From: Euryarchaeota archaeon UBA106
GTDB lineage: Archaea; Thermoplasmatota; Poseidoniia; Poseidoniales; Thalassarchaeaceae
Reading direction: 5' to 3'
DNA: 11,523 bases
Assembly (NCBI GenBank): GCA_002502365.1
Contig: DAOJ01000019.1
Location: 1 to 11,523, forward strand
The notes under the pieces are model-generated. The model saw only the letters and a program-made list of their open reading frames with translations. It made no database searches and was not told the DNA's origin. This document shows, piece by piece, positions 1 through 6,195 of this stretch; the first letter of the stretch is position 1; every line of letters starts with the position of its first letter. The position numbers and the translations under genes were made by a program.

Positions 1-116
1 GAGCGATAGAAAAATGAGTGGTGATACAGCCATCCAAAGGTGAACAATGCAACCAAAGCCGACCAAGCAAGATACTCGTTCCAGAGGCTATCGTATAGAG
101 GTGTGATGAGACTCAT
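1..116 (-). CDS. N-terminal fragment of a membrane protein, possibly cytochrome c oxidase subunit II
   Basis: A minus-strand reading frame starts with ATG at 116 and is still open at the left edge, giving 38 complete residues. It begins MSLITPLYDSLWNEY, followed by a hydrophobic stretch (about residues 17-31, ending FGWLYHH) that should be one membrane helix. A GGAGAT Shine-Dalgarno-like sequence lies 4 bases upstream of the ATG, which supports this start. The frame stays open further upstream but offers no better ATG. A short polar N-terminus with aromatic residues, then a helix ending in a His/Tyr/Arg-rich segment, is the way cytochrome c oxidase subunit II proteins often begin. That family call is an inference from very little sequence, and another single-helix membrane protein is equally possible. 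It is divergent from the Toprim gene across a 176-bp intergenic region. Confidence 0.5.
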   Translation of the reverse strand, partial: MSLITPLYDSLWNEYLAWSALVALFTFGWLYHHSFFYR

Positions 117-185
117 CGTTATCTCCGGTCTGAGCGCGTGTGAAAGTCCCTCATAAGTGTGAGGTTTGAGGTTCCTGAAGAGAGG

Positions 186-200
186 TCCGACGTAGTCGGA
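186..200. repeat. Perfect inverted repeat TCCGAC-GTA-GTCGGA
   Basis: Six-base arms (186-191 and 195-200) flank a 3-base GTA centre in the divergent intergenic region between the membrane protein and the Toprim gene. Part of one arm, GTCGGAA, recurs at 243-249. It could be a regulator site or a small RNA hairpin; the sequence alone does not decide. The palindrome before parA has the same GTA centre. Confidence 0.5.
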
Positions 201-261
201 AATGACTTCATACGTTCAACTATTCAGACAACACAAGAATAACGTCGGAATAGTGAGGTAA

Positions 262-285
262 TTCTGAATTTCTTATTCAGGAGAT
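262..285 (+). promoter_or_regulatory. Hairpin that overlaps the Shine-Dalgarno of the Toprim gene
   Basis: The Shine-Dalgarno AGGAGAT lies at 279-285, 7 bases before the ATG at 293. The segment CTGAAT (264-269) is the exact complement of ATTCAG (275-280), with a 5-base loop. In RNA the stem can extend by U263-G281 and U262-A282. An 8-bp stem would therefore cover AGGA of the ribosome binding site. The stem is AU-rich and would be weak. The complementarity is visible in the sequence; a regulatory role is inferred. An ordinary DNA operator is the alternative reading. Confidence 0.4.
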
Positions 286-292
286 TTGTGCA

Positions 293-802
293 ATGGGTGC
301 TAGTGATTGGATTCAAGATGGAGGGAAATTAGGTGGTCCACCTGATCGAGAAATTCGATTTACGTTGGCTGCTAGAGCCTTCGCAGAAAGTCAACTCAGA
401 AATCGAATGCCTTCTGATGGCGGAGCTGGTTGCCCCATCGTAGTTGAAGGTAAACGCGACAAATTAGCCCTCCGTGCATTGGGATTTGAAGGGCCTATTG
501 AACTGTTTAATCGAGGGTGGGATCTATCTAGGATTGTGGCCTATTTCTATGACAATTATGGAACTCGTAACACAATCGATGGTGGCCCCCCAATTATTCT
601 GCTAATGGATTGGGACCGTACCGGAGGACAGATACAGAATTCACTGCGGGAGCGATTAAATTCACTCGACGTTCCAATTGATGAAACTCTCAGAAATGTT
701 CTGTTGAGGGTCATGAAGCCAGAGGGAAAAACGGTCGAAGCGCTCGCACCATTTGCTAAAACTCTGAGATCATTAATCGAGGTTCAACTTGACAGCCTTT
801 GA
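293..802 (+). CDS. Stand-alone Toprim-domain protein
   Basis: This 169-residue protein carries the two hallmarks of the Toprim fold, the metal-binding catalytic domain of topoisomerases, DnaG primases, RNase M5 and OLD nucleases. The first is IVVEGKRD (residues 49-56) with the invariant glutamate E52. The second is LLMDWDRTGG (103-112) with the DxD pair D106 and D108, followed by the small-residue turn. No helicase, zinc or topoisomerase domain is attached, so it belongs with the small archaeal/bacterial Toprim proteins (RNase M5-like). These are thought to act in nucleic-acid cleavage or processing, with unknown substrate here. The ATG at 293 follows a good Shine-Dalgarno (AGGAGAT). The N-terminal 45 residues are a polar and helical extension. 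The stop at 802 is 2 bp from the stop of the convergent Lrp gene. The Toprim fold is certain enough; the exact activity is not. Confidence 0.85.
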   Translation: MGASDWIQDGGKLGGPPDREIRFTLAARAFAESQLRNRMPSDGGAGCPIVVEGKRDKLALRALGFEGPIELFNRGWDLSRIVAYFYDNYGTRNTIDGGPPIILLMDWDRTGGQIQNSLRERLNSLDVPIDETLRNVLLRVMKPEGKTVEALAPFAKTLRSLIEVQLDSL

Positions 803-804
803 AC

Positions 805-1251
805 TCATTTCGGGAATGAAGTAGGTCCCTCTTTGACAGTATTCAGAACTAAATGAGTAACCGAACGCACCACTCCGTCCATCGATAGTACGTTTTTCGA
901 TAAGTCATCAAGGTCACTTCGATCTCTTGCTCTTGCAATTACCATAGAATCGAATTCTCCGGTTACATCATAGACCCCATATACTCGATTATCACGAGCA
1001 ATTTTCTCTTGGATTTCAATCAGTCTGCCTTTTTGAATTCTTAATCCAATTACAACATTAAGGTTCCATCCAACTTTTTCAGAATCTAAAATCACTCTAT
1101 AATCCTTGATGACTCCGTTTTCTTCCAACTTTTTGACTCTGTTACTGACAGTTCCAAGTGATACGTCAACCTCCTCAGCAATTCTCCGTAAAGATGTCCT
1201 AGCGTCTCTTTCAAGCACTTCGATAATGGAACGGTCAGTATCGTCTAGCAT
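805..1251 (-). CDS. Lrp/AsnC-family transcription regulator
   Basis: This 148-residue protein has the full two-domain layout of the Lrp/AsnC (feast/famine) family. An N-terminal winged helix-turn-helix spans about residues 3-50. It opens LDDTDRSIIEVLERDART, and its recognition helix lies around SLGTVSNRVKKLEENG (31-46). A C-terminal RAM ligand/oligomerisation domain spans about 66-140, with the characteristic TGEFDSMVIARA turn (97-108). Family members form dimers to octamers, bind amino acids or other small effectors, and often repress their own gene. The length is typical. The ATG at 1251 follows GAGGT at a normal spacing, and a TATA-like TTATTTTGAT lies about 55 bases upstream. The gene sits 82 bp downstream of the methyltransferase gene on the same strand and converges on the Toprim gene. 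The effector cannot be told from the sequence. Confidence 0.92.
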   Translation of the reverse strand: MLDDTDRSIIEVLERDARTSLRRIAEEVDVSLGTVSNRVKKLEENGVIKDYRVILDSEKVGWNLNVVIGLRIQKGRLIEIQEKIARDNRVYGVYDVTGEFDSMVIARARDRSDLDDLSKNVLSMDGVVRSVTHLVLNTVKEGPTSFPK

Positions 1252-1303
1252 GGTTCTACCTCTGGAGACTGACCTGAAAACATGAGGCTATTGAACATTC
1301 ACA

Positions 1304-1313
1304 TCAAAATAAG
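1304..1313 (-). promoter_or_regulatory. TATA-like box for the Lrp/AsnC gene
   Basis: On the minus strand TTATTTTGAT stands about 53-62 bases before the ATG at 1251. Archaeal transcription usually starts about 25 bases after such a box. That would place the start near 1280 and leave a leader just long enough for the GAGGT ribosome binding site. This is a weak match placed by position only. Confidence 0.3.
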
Positions 1314-1333
1314 CAATGATTTTGTGCATTTGT

Positions 1334-2980
1334 TCACTCTTCGCTATCATGTCCAATATCTCTAATTTCTTGTAAGACTCTGACTTCTGATTTTCTCATC
1401 ATTAAGGTAATTCTACCGCCAATCCATACTGGGATTGTTGTACCATCTAGGTTGTCGATCAGTAGGTGGTTTCCTCTCACTGAGGACAAAGATGAATCGA
1501 TGGAACTAGGTTCAGGTTCTTCTCCAGATAACAATGAATCGATAATTTTTGAATTTACAATAGTTTTTCCTAAGTCTATTTCTTTAGAGATTAATTTGGC
1601 TGCAGAGCCAACTACTCTCTCGAATTTTCCCTTCCGAAGATGGAATGATTCAAGCCCTAGATACACCACCTTTAGCGGTCGCCACCGATTACCGGGAATT
1701 CGTATCCTTCCGCCTCTGCGACTTCTCTTTGATTCCCAAATTTGTTTTGCTTCCGGGGACGTCCAAAGAATCTTTTTTCCTCTTTGCCAAAGATTTCTTG
1801 GCAAACTACCCAATTCATCTTCTAATGATTCTCGAACTTCAAGCGTAATTGGCTGTGGTAGATTTTCATTATCTTGAGGTGCTTCTTTTTCGCTAAGTGT
1901 GTGTTCAATCTCAACATCTGTATCATCATCAGAGTCTGAATTTTTTTCGAAAACAGCTAGGAAAAACCCTCCAGCTTTGGATTGATCATTCCATACTCGC
2001 ATACATAGTGGAAGGGATTCCATAATGCGACTTTCGGATGGTGGATAGAAGCAATCTAGATTTTCATTTTCCTGAACAATTGAACAATCATCCGAAAGTA
2101 CAGGCCAATGATTCATCCCTTCAGAGGCAATTAGATTTGGAATCAAATCATGAGCTGAAATTAACTTTAATTTTCTATTTTGTCTGAGTACTTCGGCCAC
2201 AACGGCTTCATTTTCTATAGGGTCAAGTGAGCAGGTTGAGTAAACTACCCTCCCTCCATTCTTAACTATCCTAACCGCTCTATTGAGAATATCAATTTGC
2301 AATTTTTGCATCGAACGACCTCCATTTGGATTCCAGCGAGACCAAACATCTGGATTTTTACGAGTGGTTCCGGTTCCAGTGCAAGGCGCGTCTACCAATA
2401 TTCGATCGTAACCGTATTCGGGAACATTAGGAAAATGTCGAGCGTCATGATTCACAATAATGTTACTTCTAGTTCTATGTCTTTGCATATTTGATACCAG
2501 CAAATTCACGCGACTTCTTGCGATTTCATTAGCAACAACAACACCTGAGTTGTCTAGGTGCTCTGCAATCTGAGAGGTCTTTGATCCAGGGCTTGCACAA
2601 AGGTCGAGAACGTACTCGCCGGGTTGAGGATCTAAAGCCAATACAGGTAACATGGAAACTGCCTCCTGCCTGGTAAGTCTACCAGTTTCATGGAGGGCTG
2701 CAAGATTAGTTTTCACTTCACCTAGGGCTTTGCCCCGAGGAAATGGCATTGTCCAAGCTGAGCCTACTCCATTAAACCAAGGTATAGGCTCGCAATCTAA
2801 TGATTTTAACCAATTTTCAACCCATTCTCTATCTGCCGAAAGTGGGTTAACTCTGACAGTTTCTTGAAGCCTTTCGTATGCGTGAGAGAACCATATATCG
2901 GAATCATCTCGCCAAACTTTTACAGCTTTCAACAGTAGACTTTCGCGCGCGGCCTTCCCCCAATCGACCTCCTCCCGCAC
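1334..2980 (-). CDS. NSUN2/Trm4-like RNA (cytosine-5)-methyltransferase
   Basis: This 548-residue protein is an S-adenosylmethionine-dependent RNA m5C methyltransferase of the NOL1/NOP2/Sun family. Visible motifs are SRQEAVSM-like TRQEAVSMLPVL (103-114), the SAM-binding motif I LDLCASPGSKT (125-135), motif IV DAPCTGTGTTRKN (197-209) with release cysteine C200, and motif VI VYSTCSLDPIENEAVV (246-261) with catalytic C250. Within the family it resembles eukaryotic NSUN2/Trm4 most: QEAVSM before motif I, RKNPDVW after motif IV, and AGGFFLAVF (336-344) at the end of the catalytic domain. An acidic linker (about 347-395) leads to a C-terminal domain (400-540) with similarities to the NSUN2 tail. 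NSUN2/Trm4 methylates tRNA cytosines; the exact positions here are unknown. The start is a GTG with a stop codon three codons upstream in frame. A purine-rich GGGAGGAGG lies just inside the gene rather than before it, so the start is not certain. Confidence 0.88.
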   Translation of the reverse strand: MREEVDWGKAARESLLLKAVKVWRDDSDIWFSHAYERLQETVRVNPLSADREWVENWLKSLDCEPIPWFNGVGSAWTMPFPRGKALGEVKTNLAALHETGRLTRQEAVSMLPVLALDPQPGEYVLDLCASPGSKTSQIAEHLDNSGVVVANEIARSRVNLLVSNMQRHRTRSNIIVNHDARHFPNVPEYGYDRILVDAPCTGTGTTRKNPDVWSRWNPNGGRSMQKLQIDILNRAVRIVKNGGRVVYSTCSLDPIENEAVVAEVLRQNRKLKLISAHDLIPNLIASEGMNHWPVLSDDCSIVQENENLDCFYPPSESRIMESLPLCMRVWNDQSKAGGFFLAVFEKNSDSDDDTDVEIEHTLSEKEAPQDNENLPQPITLEVRESLEDELGSLPRNLWQRGKKILWTSPEAKQIWESKRSRRGGRIRIPGNRWRPLKVVYLGLESFHLRKGKFERVVGSAAKLISKEIDLGKTIVNSKIIDSLLSGEEPEPSSIDSSLSSVRGNHLLIDNLDGTTIPVWIGGRITLMMRKSEVRVLQEIRDIGHDSEE

Positions 2981-3005
2981 ATGCTGGCGTCAAACATCTT
3001 GGACA

Positions 3006-3042
3006 TCAATCGATTGGCGCCGGCAATCTCATTTCAATCGAT
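3006..3042. repeat. Direct repeat TCAATCGAT in a divergent intergenic region
   Basis: The 9-base sequence TCAATCGAT occurs at 3006-3014 and again at 3034-3042. The first copy is part of the palindrome CAATCGATTG (3007-3016), which runs into GGCGCC (3016-3021). They lie between the divergent methyltransferase gene and the small unknown gene starting near 3115. They could be binding sites of a shared regulator; no factor can be named. Confidence 0.35.
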
Positions 3043-3114
3043 AAATCGCAATTATCCGCTGAACAAATTCGTAAACGGTTAAACCTTCAACTATGCGCTC
3101 GCGATTCACGGCGT

Positions 3115-3489
3115 ATGCCGTATGGGATGCACATGACTAGACTGAGAAGGAGAATTGCGAGGAGCCCTACAGAACCTAATCGAACAACAAATACTGAAGC
3201 AACGCGTAAGTTGGTCGGTCTTGTTGAACGTGCAAGAATGAACGGAAGTAAACAAGGGCCACTTGTTCCGGTTGAAGCACTGATTACCGTTGATAAGGAA
3301 GAATGGGTATGGCAGGTCGTTGATAGGGATGTATTGGAAGTATTGTCCCATAGATTGGTTTTCGAATCATCCGCCGGAAAGCGTCGAGAAATTCTAATGA
3401 CTGCTGGAATTGATGCTGCAATGGATGCGGCTTCAAAGATTGTTGAACTTGATGGCGGCTGTGTATTAATCGAGACCCTAGATCCTTGA
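3115..3489 (+). CDS. Small conserved-looking protein of unknown function
   Basis: I do not recognise this protein. With the first usable ATG (3115) it has 124 residues; ATGs at 3127 and 3133 are alternatives. The last one has GGGATG just upstream. The frame is open far upstream, but that part lies antisense to the methyltransferase gene and has no start codon between 2981 and 3114, so I exclude it. The N-terminus is strongly basic (TRLRRRIARSP), suggesting contact with nucleic acid or ribosomes. The rest looks like an alpha/beta domain: LVPVEALITVDKEEWVWQVV, then the helical HRLVFESSAGKRREILMTAG, ending in DGGCVLIETLDP. There is no signal peptide, membrane helix or cysteine motif. It is divergent from the methyltransferase gene and 90 bp upstream of the Sec61-beta gene on the same strand. 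A genuine gene is likely; the exact start is uncertain. Confidence 0.6.
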   Translation: MPYGMHMTRLRRRIARSPTEPNRTTNTEATRKLVGLVERARMNGSKQGPLVPVEALITVDKEEWVWQVVDRDVLEVLSHRLVFESSAGKRREILMTAGIDAAMDAASKIVELDGGCVLIETLDP

Positions 3490-3495
3490 TTTTAG

Positions 3496-3503
3496 TATAA
3501 ATT
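3496..3503 (+). promoter_or_regulatory. secG: TATA-like box before the Sec61-beta gene; T-rich terminator candidate
   Basis: TATAAATT lies 77-84 bases before the ATG of the Sec61-beta gene, within a T-rich stretch (3489-3515) directly after the upstream stop codon. The T runs could end transcription of the upstream gene, since archaeal terminators are oligo-T stretches. TATAAATT could start a new transcript near 3525. Both readings are positional inferences. Confidence 0.4.
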
Positions 3504-3542
3504 TTAGATATTTTCATCGATTCCGTTTGTTTCATGTTATTC

Positions 3543-3576
3543 GCCGTCTTGAAATAGTGCAGGTAGGTGCGACGGC
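3543..3576 (+). repeat. Inverted repeat GCCGTC/GACGGC around the secG leader
   Basis: GCCGTC (3543-3548) and GACGGC (3571-3576) are exact complements separated by 22 bases. The loop holds AGGTAGGTG (3561-3569), the only purine-rich candidate ribosome binding site, and the second arm ends 3 bases before the ATG at 3580. In RNA this would put the candidate binding site in a loop. It may equally be chance. Confidence 0.3.
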
Positions 3577-3579
3577 TCG

Positions 3580-3777
3580 ATGGCGAAGGAGAAGAAGGGC
3601 AGCGGCATCCAGCAAGCAGCGGGGCTAATTCGTTACTTCGATGAAGAGTCAGAGAATGCCATTCAGATTAGCAAGGGTCTAGTTTACGCCGCTTGTGTGG
3701 TATTTTCTCTAGCGATTTATCTCCAACATCACGGTGTTTGGGCGTGGATGGGCGATGTCCTTTCCGGAATTGTCTAA
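3580..3777 (+). CDS. secG: Preprotein translocase subunit Sec61-beta (SecG)
   Basis: This is the small third subunit of the archaeal Sec translocon, which works with SecY (Sec61-alpha) and SecE (Sec61-gamma) to move proteins into or across the cytoplasmic membrane. The 65-residue product matches archaeal Sec61-beta in layout. It has a lysine-rich start (MAKEKKGSG), the conserved amphipathic signature QQAAGLIRYFDEE (11-23), then a single tail-anchor membrane helix at about residues 34-49. The 16 residues after the helix are slightly longer than usual. The neighbours are not translocon genes, which is common for this subunit. The TAA stop abuts the TAA of the convergent 285-residue gene with no base between them. 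No strong Shine-Dalgarno is close to the ATG; AGGTAGGTG lies about 10 bases upstream. Confidence 0.9.
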   Translation: MAKEKKGSGIQQAAGLIRYFDEESENAIQISKGLVYAACVVFSLAIYLQHHGVWAWMGDVLSGIV

Positions 3778-4635
3778 TTACTCTTCATCAGTCATATCGA
3801 CTAGTGGAATTTCATCATCTAATAGATGAGAAGCTTTGATTTCATCCTGACCACTATTCTTCTCGATTTTATTGGTAAATTTAGATCTAAGAGCCTCATC
3901 TTCAGAAGATCTTACTTCAGTCGTAGGATCTGCTTCTACAAGCGCCTGAGTAGCTCTGGCTAGAGCACGCTCCACCGCTGGTGCGTTGTAATCTGATAAT
4001 GCAGCCCGAGCCTCATCCAAATTCTGCTGAGCTTCATTGAGGATGAGCTCGATATCTCCCCCTCCCTTCAATGATGTAATTTTATCAGAAACTATGGTGA
4101 TTTGTTCGTTCATTTCATCCCTAGCGTAATGGATTAGTTCTTGCCAAGCAGTTCGGTGTTCTGTAACCGTCGCACCAGTTAAATTCTCAAATTTTCTTGA
4201 CCAAGAAGGTTCCCAGGGCTTGTGACCCAATGTTGCTGAAATATCTAGAACAATACGTGCACGTAGAGCCAATGGGCCAGTTATTTCAAGGCGATTTAGA
4301 AAGCATTTTGGTAATAATCCAAATCCCCAATATGAATCAGAAAAAACGACCATAGACACATCACCTGCGGTTGTTGAGAAAGTCCATCTTTGCTCATCGT
4401 AACTAGGTCTATTCTCGAAGTAAGGAGGGTCAGCAGGCCCTAGGCTACGAAGGGCGGCTCTTGCAACATCTCCAAGGTACACCTTTGAATTTCCCTTGAT
4501 ACCCGATGGCCTAAGTCTACCCTCAATATCTATTGACATCTGAGGTTGCCCTTCCCTAACCTGAGCCCATAGGATGGATTTTTTTGGGTCGATACCGATA
4601 GTTCCCTTCGGATCTGACTCGGCCTCGTCAACCAT
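3778..4635 (-). CDS. Unknown 285-residue protein with helical C-terminal half
   Basis: I do not recognise a family. After a polar start, residues 20-150 look like a beta-rich globular domain with many aromatic residues (ILWAQV, RWTFSTTAGDVSMVVFSDSYWGFG at 83-106, KPWEPSW at 139-145). Residues 160-235 look helical and possibly coiled-coil (AWQELIHYARDEMNEQ, then LNEAQQNLDEARAAL). The tail from about 240 is disordered and acidic, ending VDMTDEE. There is no signal peptide or membrane helix, so it is likely cytoplasmic. The ATG at 4635 is the first in frame and lies 47 bp from the divergent start of the 75-residue gene. No Shine-Dalgarno is evident, so the message may have a short leader or none. 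It converges with secG, and the two stop codons touch. A chaperone, adaptor or scaffold role is conceivable but unsupported. Confidence 0.75.
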   Translation of the reverse strand: MVDEAESDPKGTIGIDPKKSILWAQVREGQPQMSIDIEGRLRPSGIKGNSKVYLGDVARAALRSLGPADPPYFENRPSYDEQRWTFSTTAGDVSMVVFSDSYWGFGLLPKCFLNRLEITGPLALRARIVLDISATLGHKPWEPSWSRKFENLTGATVTEHRTAWQELIHYARDEMNEQITIVSDKITSLKGGGDIELILNEAQQNLDEARAALSDYNAPAVERALARATQALVEADPTTEVRSSEDEALRSKFTNKIEKNSGQDEIKASHLLDDEIPLVDMTDEE

Positions 4636-4682
4636 GATGAGGCCTATCCTATCCTTAGGTTGAACGTTACGTGTAGACGAGA

Positions 4683-4910
4683 ATGCTCAAGTTCCGTCTG
4701 AGTAAGCAGCCTCCTGTGCCGCGGCGAAAGTATGGGCGACTTACCAAAGTCGTAGAAATTCCACCAAAGGATAACTGCTCGCGTTGCCGTTCAGGCAAAT
4801 ATTGTCCACTGCCCGGGCATCTAGGAAATATAGTGCAACCAGAGCGAGAATGGCAAGGCCCTGAATCAGTAGATAAAAGGCAAAATAAGAAAAATCCAGC
4901 AAAGAAATGA
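4683..4910 (+). CDS. Small basic protein with a possible zinc site
   Basis: This is a 75-residue protein of unknown family. The middle contains NCSRCRSGKYCPLPGH (31-46), which gives C32-x2-C35-x5-C41-x4-H46, a plausible zinc-binding or redox cluster. The N-terminus (LSKQPPVPRRKYGRL) and the C-terminus (DKRQNKKNPAKK) are basic, as in many small ribosome- or nucleic-acid-associated proteins. There is no membrane segment. It starts 47 bp from the divergent 285-residue gene and stops 3 bp from the stop of the convergent recombinase gene. It thus fills the gap between two well-supported genes almost exactly, which favours it being real. No Shine-Dalgarno is visible before the ATG; leaderless translation is possible. 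The alternative is a chance open frame, but the cysteine spacing and tight fit argue against it. Confidence 0.6.
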   Translation: MLKFRLSKQPPVPRRKYGRLTKVVEIPPKDNCSRCRSGKYCPLPGHLGNIVQPEREWQGPESVDKRQNKKNPAKK

Positions 4911-4913
4911 ATT

Positions 4914-6041
4914 TTATTCGTTTGAAATTGCTGTAGCAGGTAGTATCAAATATTCACTTTCCAACTCATTTTCAACCTCTGAATCAATTTCAAATTCTTC
5001 TAACTCAGGTAGCCTTTGAGCCCTGTGGTAAATCTCTCTCAAGGTCTGGTCACTAATTTCAAGGTAAACTCGGGTGGTTGCAATACTTGCATGTCCCAAT
5101 AATCGTTGAATTGTGACTAAGTCTGCACCTCGCTCAAGAAGTCCAGTGGCGAATGTGTGTCTCAATGTGTGTGGTGAAAGCCGAGCCCTTGGAATTTCAG
5201 CCTCATCGGCTAATCTGTCGATTAGTTTCTGAATTGAACGAGGATTGATTCTGTTACCTCGGCTGGAAAGGAAAAGTGCCCTCTCAGAATCTTCGGAGCC
5301 AGCTAATTTCAATCGCATTGCTCTAATTGGGTCCCAAGCCGCGATTGCCTCTGTGGTTTTCTTGGTGAATAGAACCGTTCTATCCTTCTCTCCTTTTCCT
5401 CCAATTACCAATGCAGAAAGGTCCTCATGGTCTACATCATCGATATCTAAATTGCATAATTCAGAGATTCTTAGACCTGTATCCAACATTGTTGTAACTA
5501 TAGGATGCGCCAATGGATCCTCCATTCTAAGTGCTGCAGAACGAACTTTCAGAACTTCAGAACGACCTAATGGTCTCGGCAATGGTCTTCTTCTCGCTGG
5601 CCTCTGAACCCATTCAGGAACGGCATATCCTAACCATTTCAGAAGATGAGATACAGCTGCAATCCTAGCATTGATAGTTGCAGGTCTTAGTTCGCCTAGA
5701 CTATTTAGCCAAGCATCTATTCGTCCCATGGAAGGATTAACTCTTCCATGATAGACCCGCACTGGTAGATTCTGAGCCTGTTCCCAAGTGATAGTTTCTT
5801 CACCTGGTAACGAGGTAGTAGAGAAATCACGTGCGGCAACGGTATATGCACGGATTGTGTGTTTGGATTTTTTCTCAGCCCGTAATTGTCCTGCCCAGCA
5901 CTCAAACCAAGGTAAAGCGCCTAAGCGCATTAATCTGGGAGGTAGGGGCGAGAGTGAATTTTCTTGACTAATGTTAGAGGAAGTATCGAACCGCCCCTGC
6001 TCAACCTTTTGGCTAGCAATTCCTCTATCTTCGCCTTCCAT
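4914..6041 (-). CDS. xerA: Tyrosine recombinase of the XerA/XerC/XerD type
   Basis: This 375-residue site-specific recombinase probably resolves chromosome dimers or acts on a dif-like site, as XerA does in archaea. The core-binding SAM-like domain lies at about residues 42-138 (AEKKSKHTIRAYTVAARDF; TINARIAAVSHLLKWLG). The catalytic domain lies at 158-345 and has every active-site residue: R191 in DTGLRISEL, K216 in IGGKGEKDR, H291 and R294 in SPHTLRHTFATG, H317 in LLGHAS, and nucleophile Y326 in TTRVYLEI. The length is longer than the usual ~300 because of a polar N-terminal extension of about 40 residues and an acidic tail after residue 344. The ATG at 6041 follows GAGGGA at good spacing. 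No integrase-like excisionase, att repeat or phage gene is nearby, which favours a housekeeping Xer over a mobile-element integrase. No convincing dif sequence was found in the window. Confidence 0.85.
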   Translation of the reverse strand: MEGEDRGIASQKVEQGRFDTSSNISQENSLSPLPPRLMRLGALPWFECWAGQLRAEKKSKHTIRAYTVAARDFSTTSLPGEETITWEQAQNLPVRVYHGRVNPSMGRIDAWLNSLGELRPATINARIAAVSHLLKWLGYAVPEWVQRPARRRPLPRPLGRSEVLKVRSAALRMEDPLAHPIVTTMLDTGLRISELCNLDIDDVDHEDLSALVIGGKGEKDRTVLFTKKTTEAIAAWDPIRAMRLKLAGSEDSERALFLSSRGNRINPRSIQKLIDRLADEAEIPRARLSPHTLRHTFATGLLERGADLVTIQRLLGHASIATTRVYLEISDQTLREIYHRAQRLPELEEFEIDSEVENELESEYLILPATAISNE

Positions 6042-6062
6042 ATATCGTTCCCTCGCCTATTT

Positions 6063-6106
6063 CCGTCGCTAACGACGGGTGCATCCCTGCCCATACGGGC
6101 GAGCCC
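6063..6106 (-). repeat. Cluster of short inverted repeats upstream of the recombinase gene
   Basis: CCGTCG-CTAA-CGACGG (6063-6078) is a perfect 6-bp inverted repeat. It is followed by GGG-TGCAT-CCC (6077-6087) and GCCC-ATAC-GGGC (6089-6100), with another GCCC at 6103-6106. The cluster sits 22-65 bases upstream of the recombinase ATG, inside the 154-bp gap to the rimK stop, and is GC-richer than its surroundings. It may form hairpins in the recombinase leader or bind a protein. An out-of-frame open frame also crosses it (5930-6151, minus), which I do not call as a gene. Confidence 0.4.
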
Positions 6107-6195
6107 AAGTGCCTCTATCCAAACTTGAATGCTTCTGATGTTGTAGGGCAATAGAGCATATTTTCCGCTGGCCTGAAAAAATGCCGAATATCGAT

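Noticed and set aside
1452..1877. Plus-strand open frame of 141 codons
   Set aside because: It lies wholly antisense to the methyltransferase gene, has no recognisable protein character, and the opposite strand encodes clear family motifs.
2878..3114. Upstream extension of the small unknown gene
   Set aside because: The first part is antisense to the methyltransferase N-terminus, and there is no start codon between 2981 and 3114, so the first credible start is 3115.
4914..6041. Integrase of a mobile element
   Set aside because: No att repeats, tRNA target, excisionase or phage/plasmid genes lie nearby, and the neighbours are housekeeping-type genes, so a Xer role is preferred.
5930..6151. 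Minus-strand open frame of 73 codons overlapping the recombinase start
   Set aside because: It is in another frame from the recombinase, has no clear ribosome binding site, and overlaps the inverted-repeat cluster and the true N-terminus.
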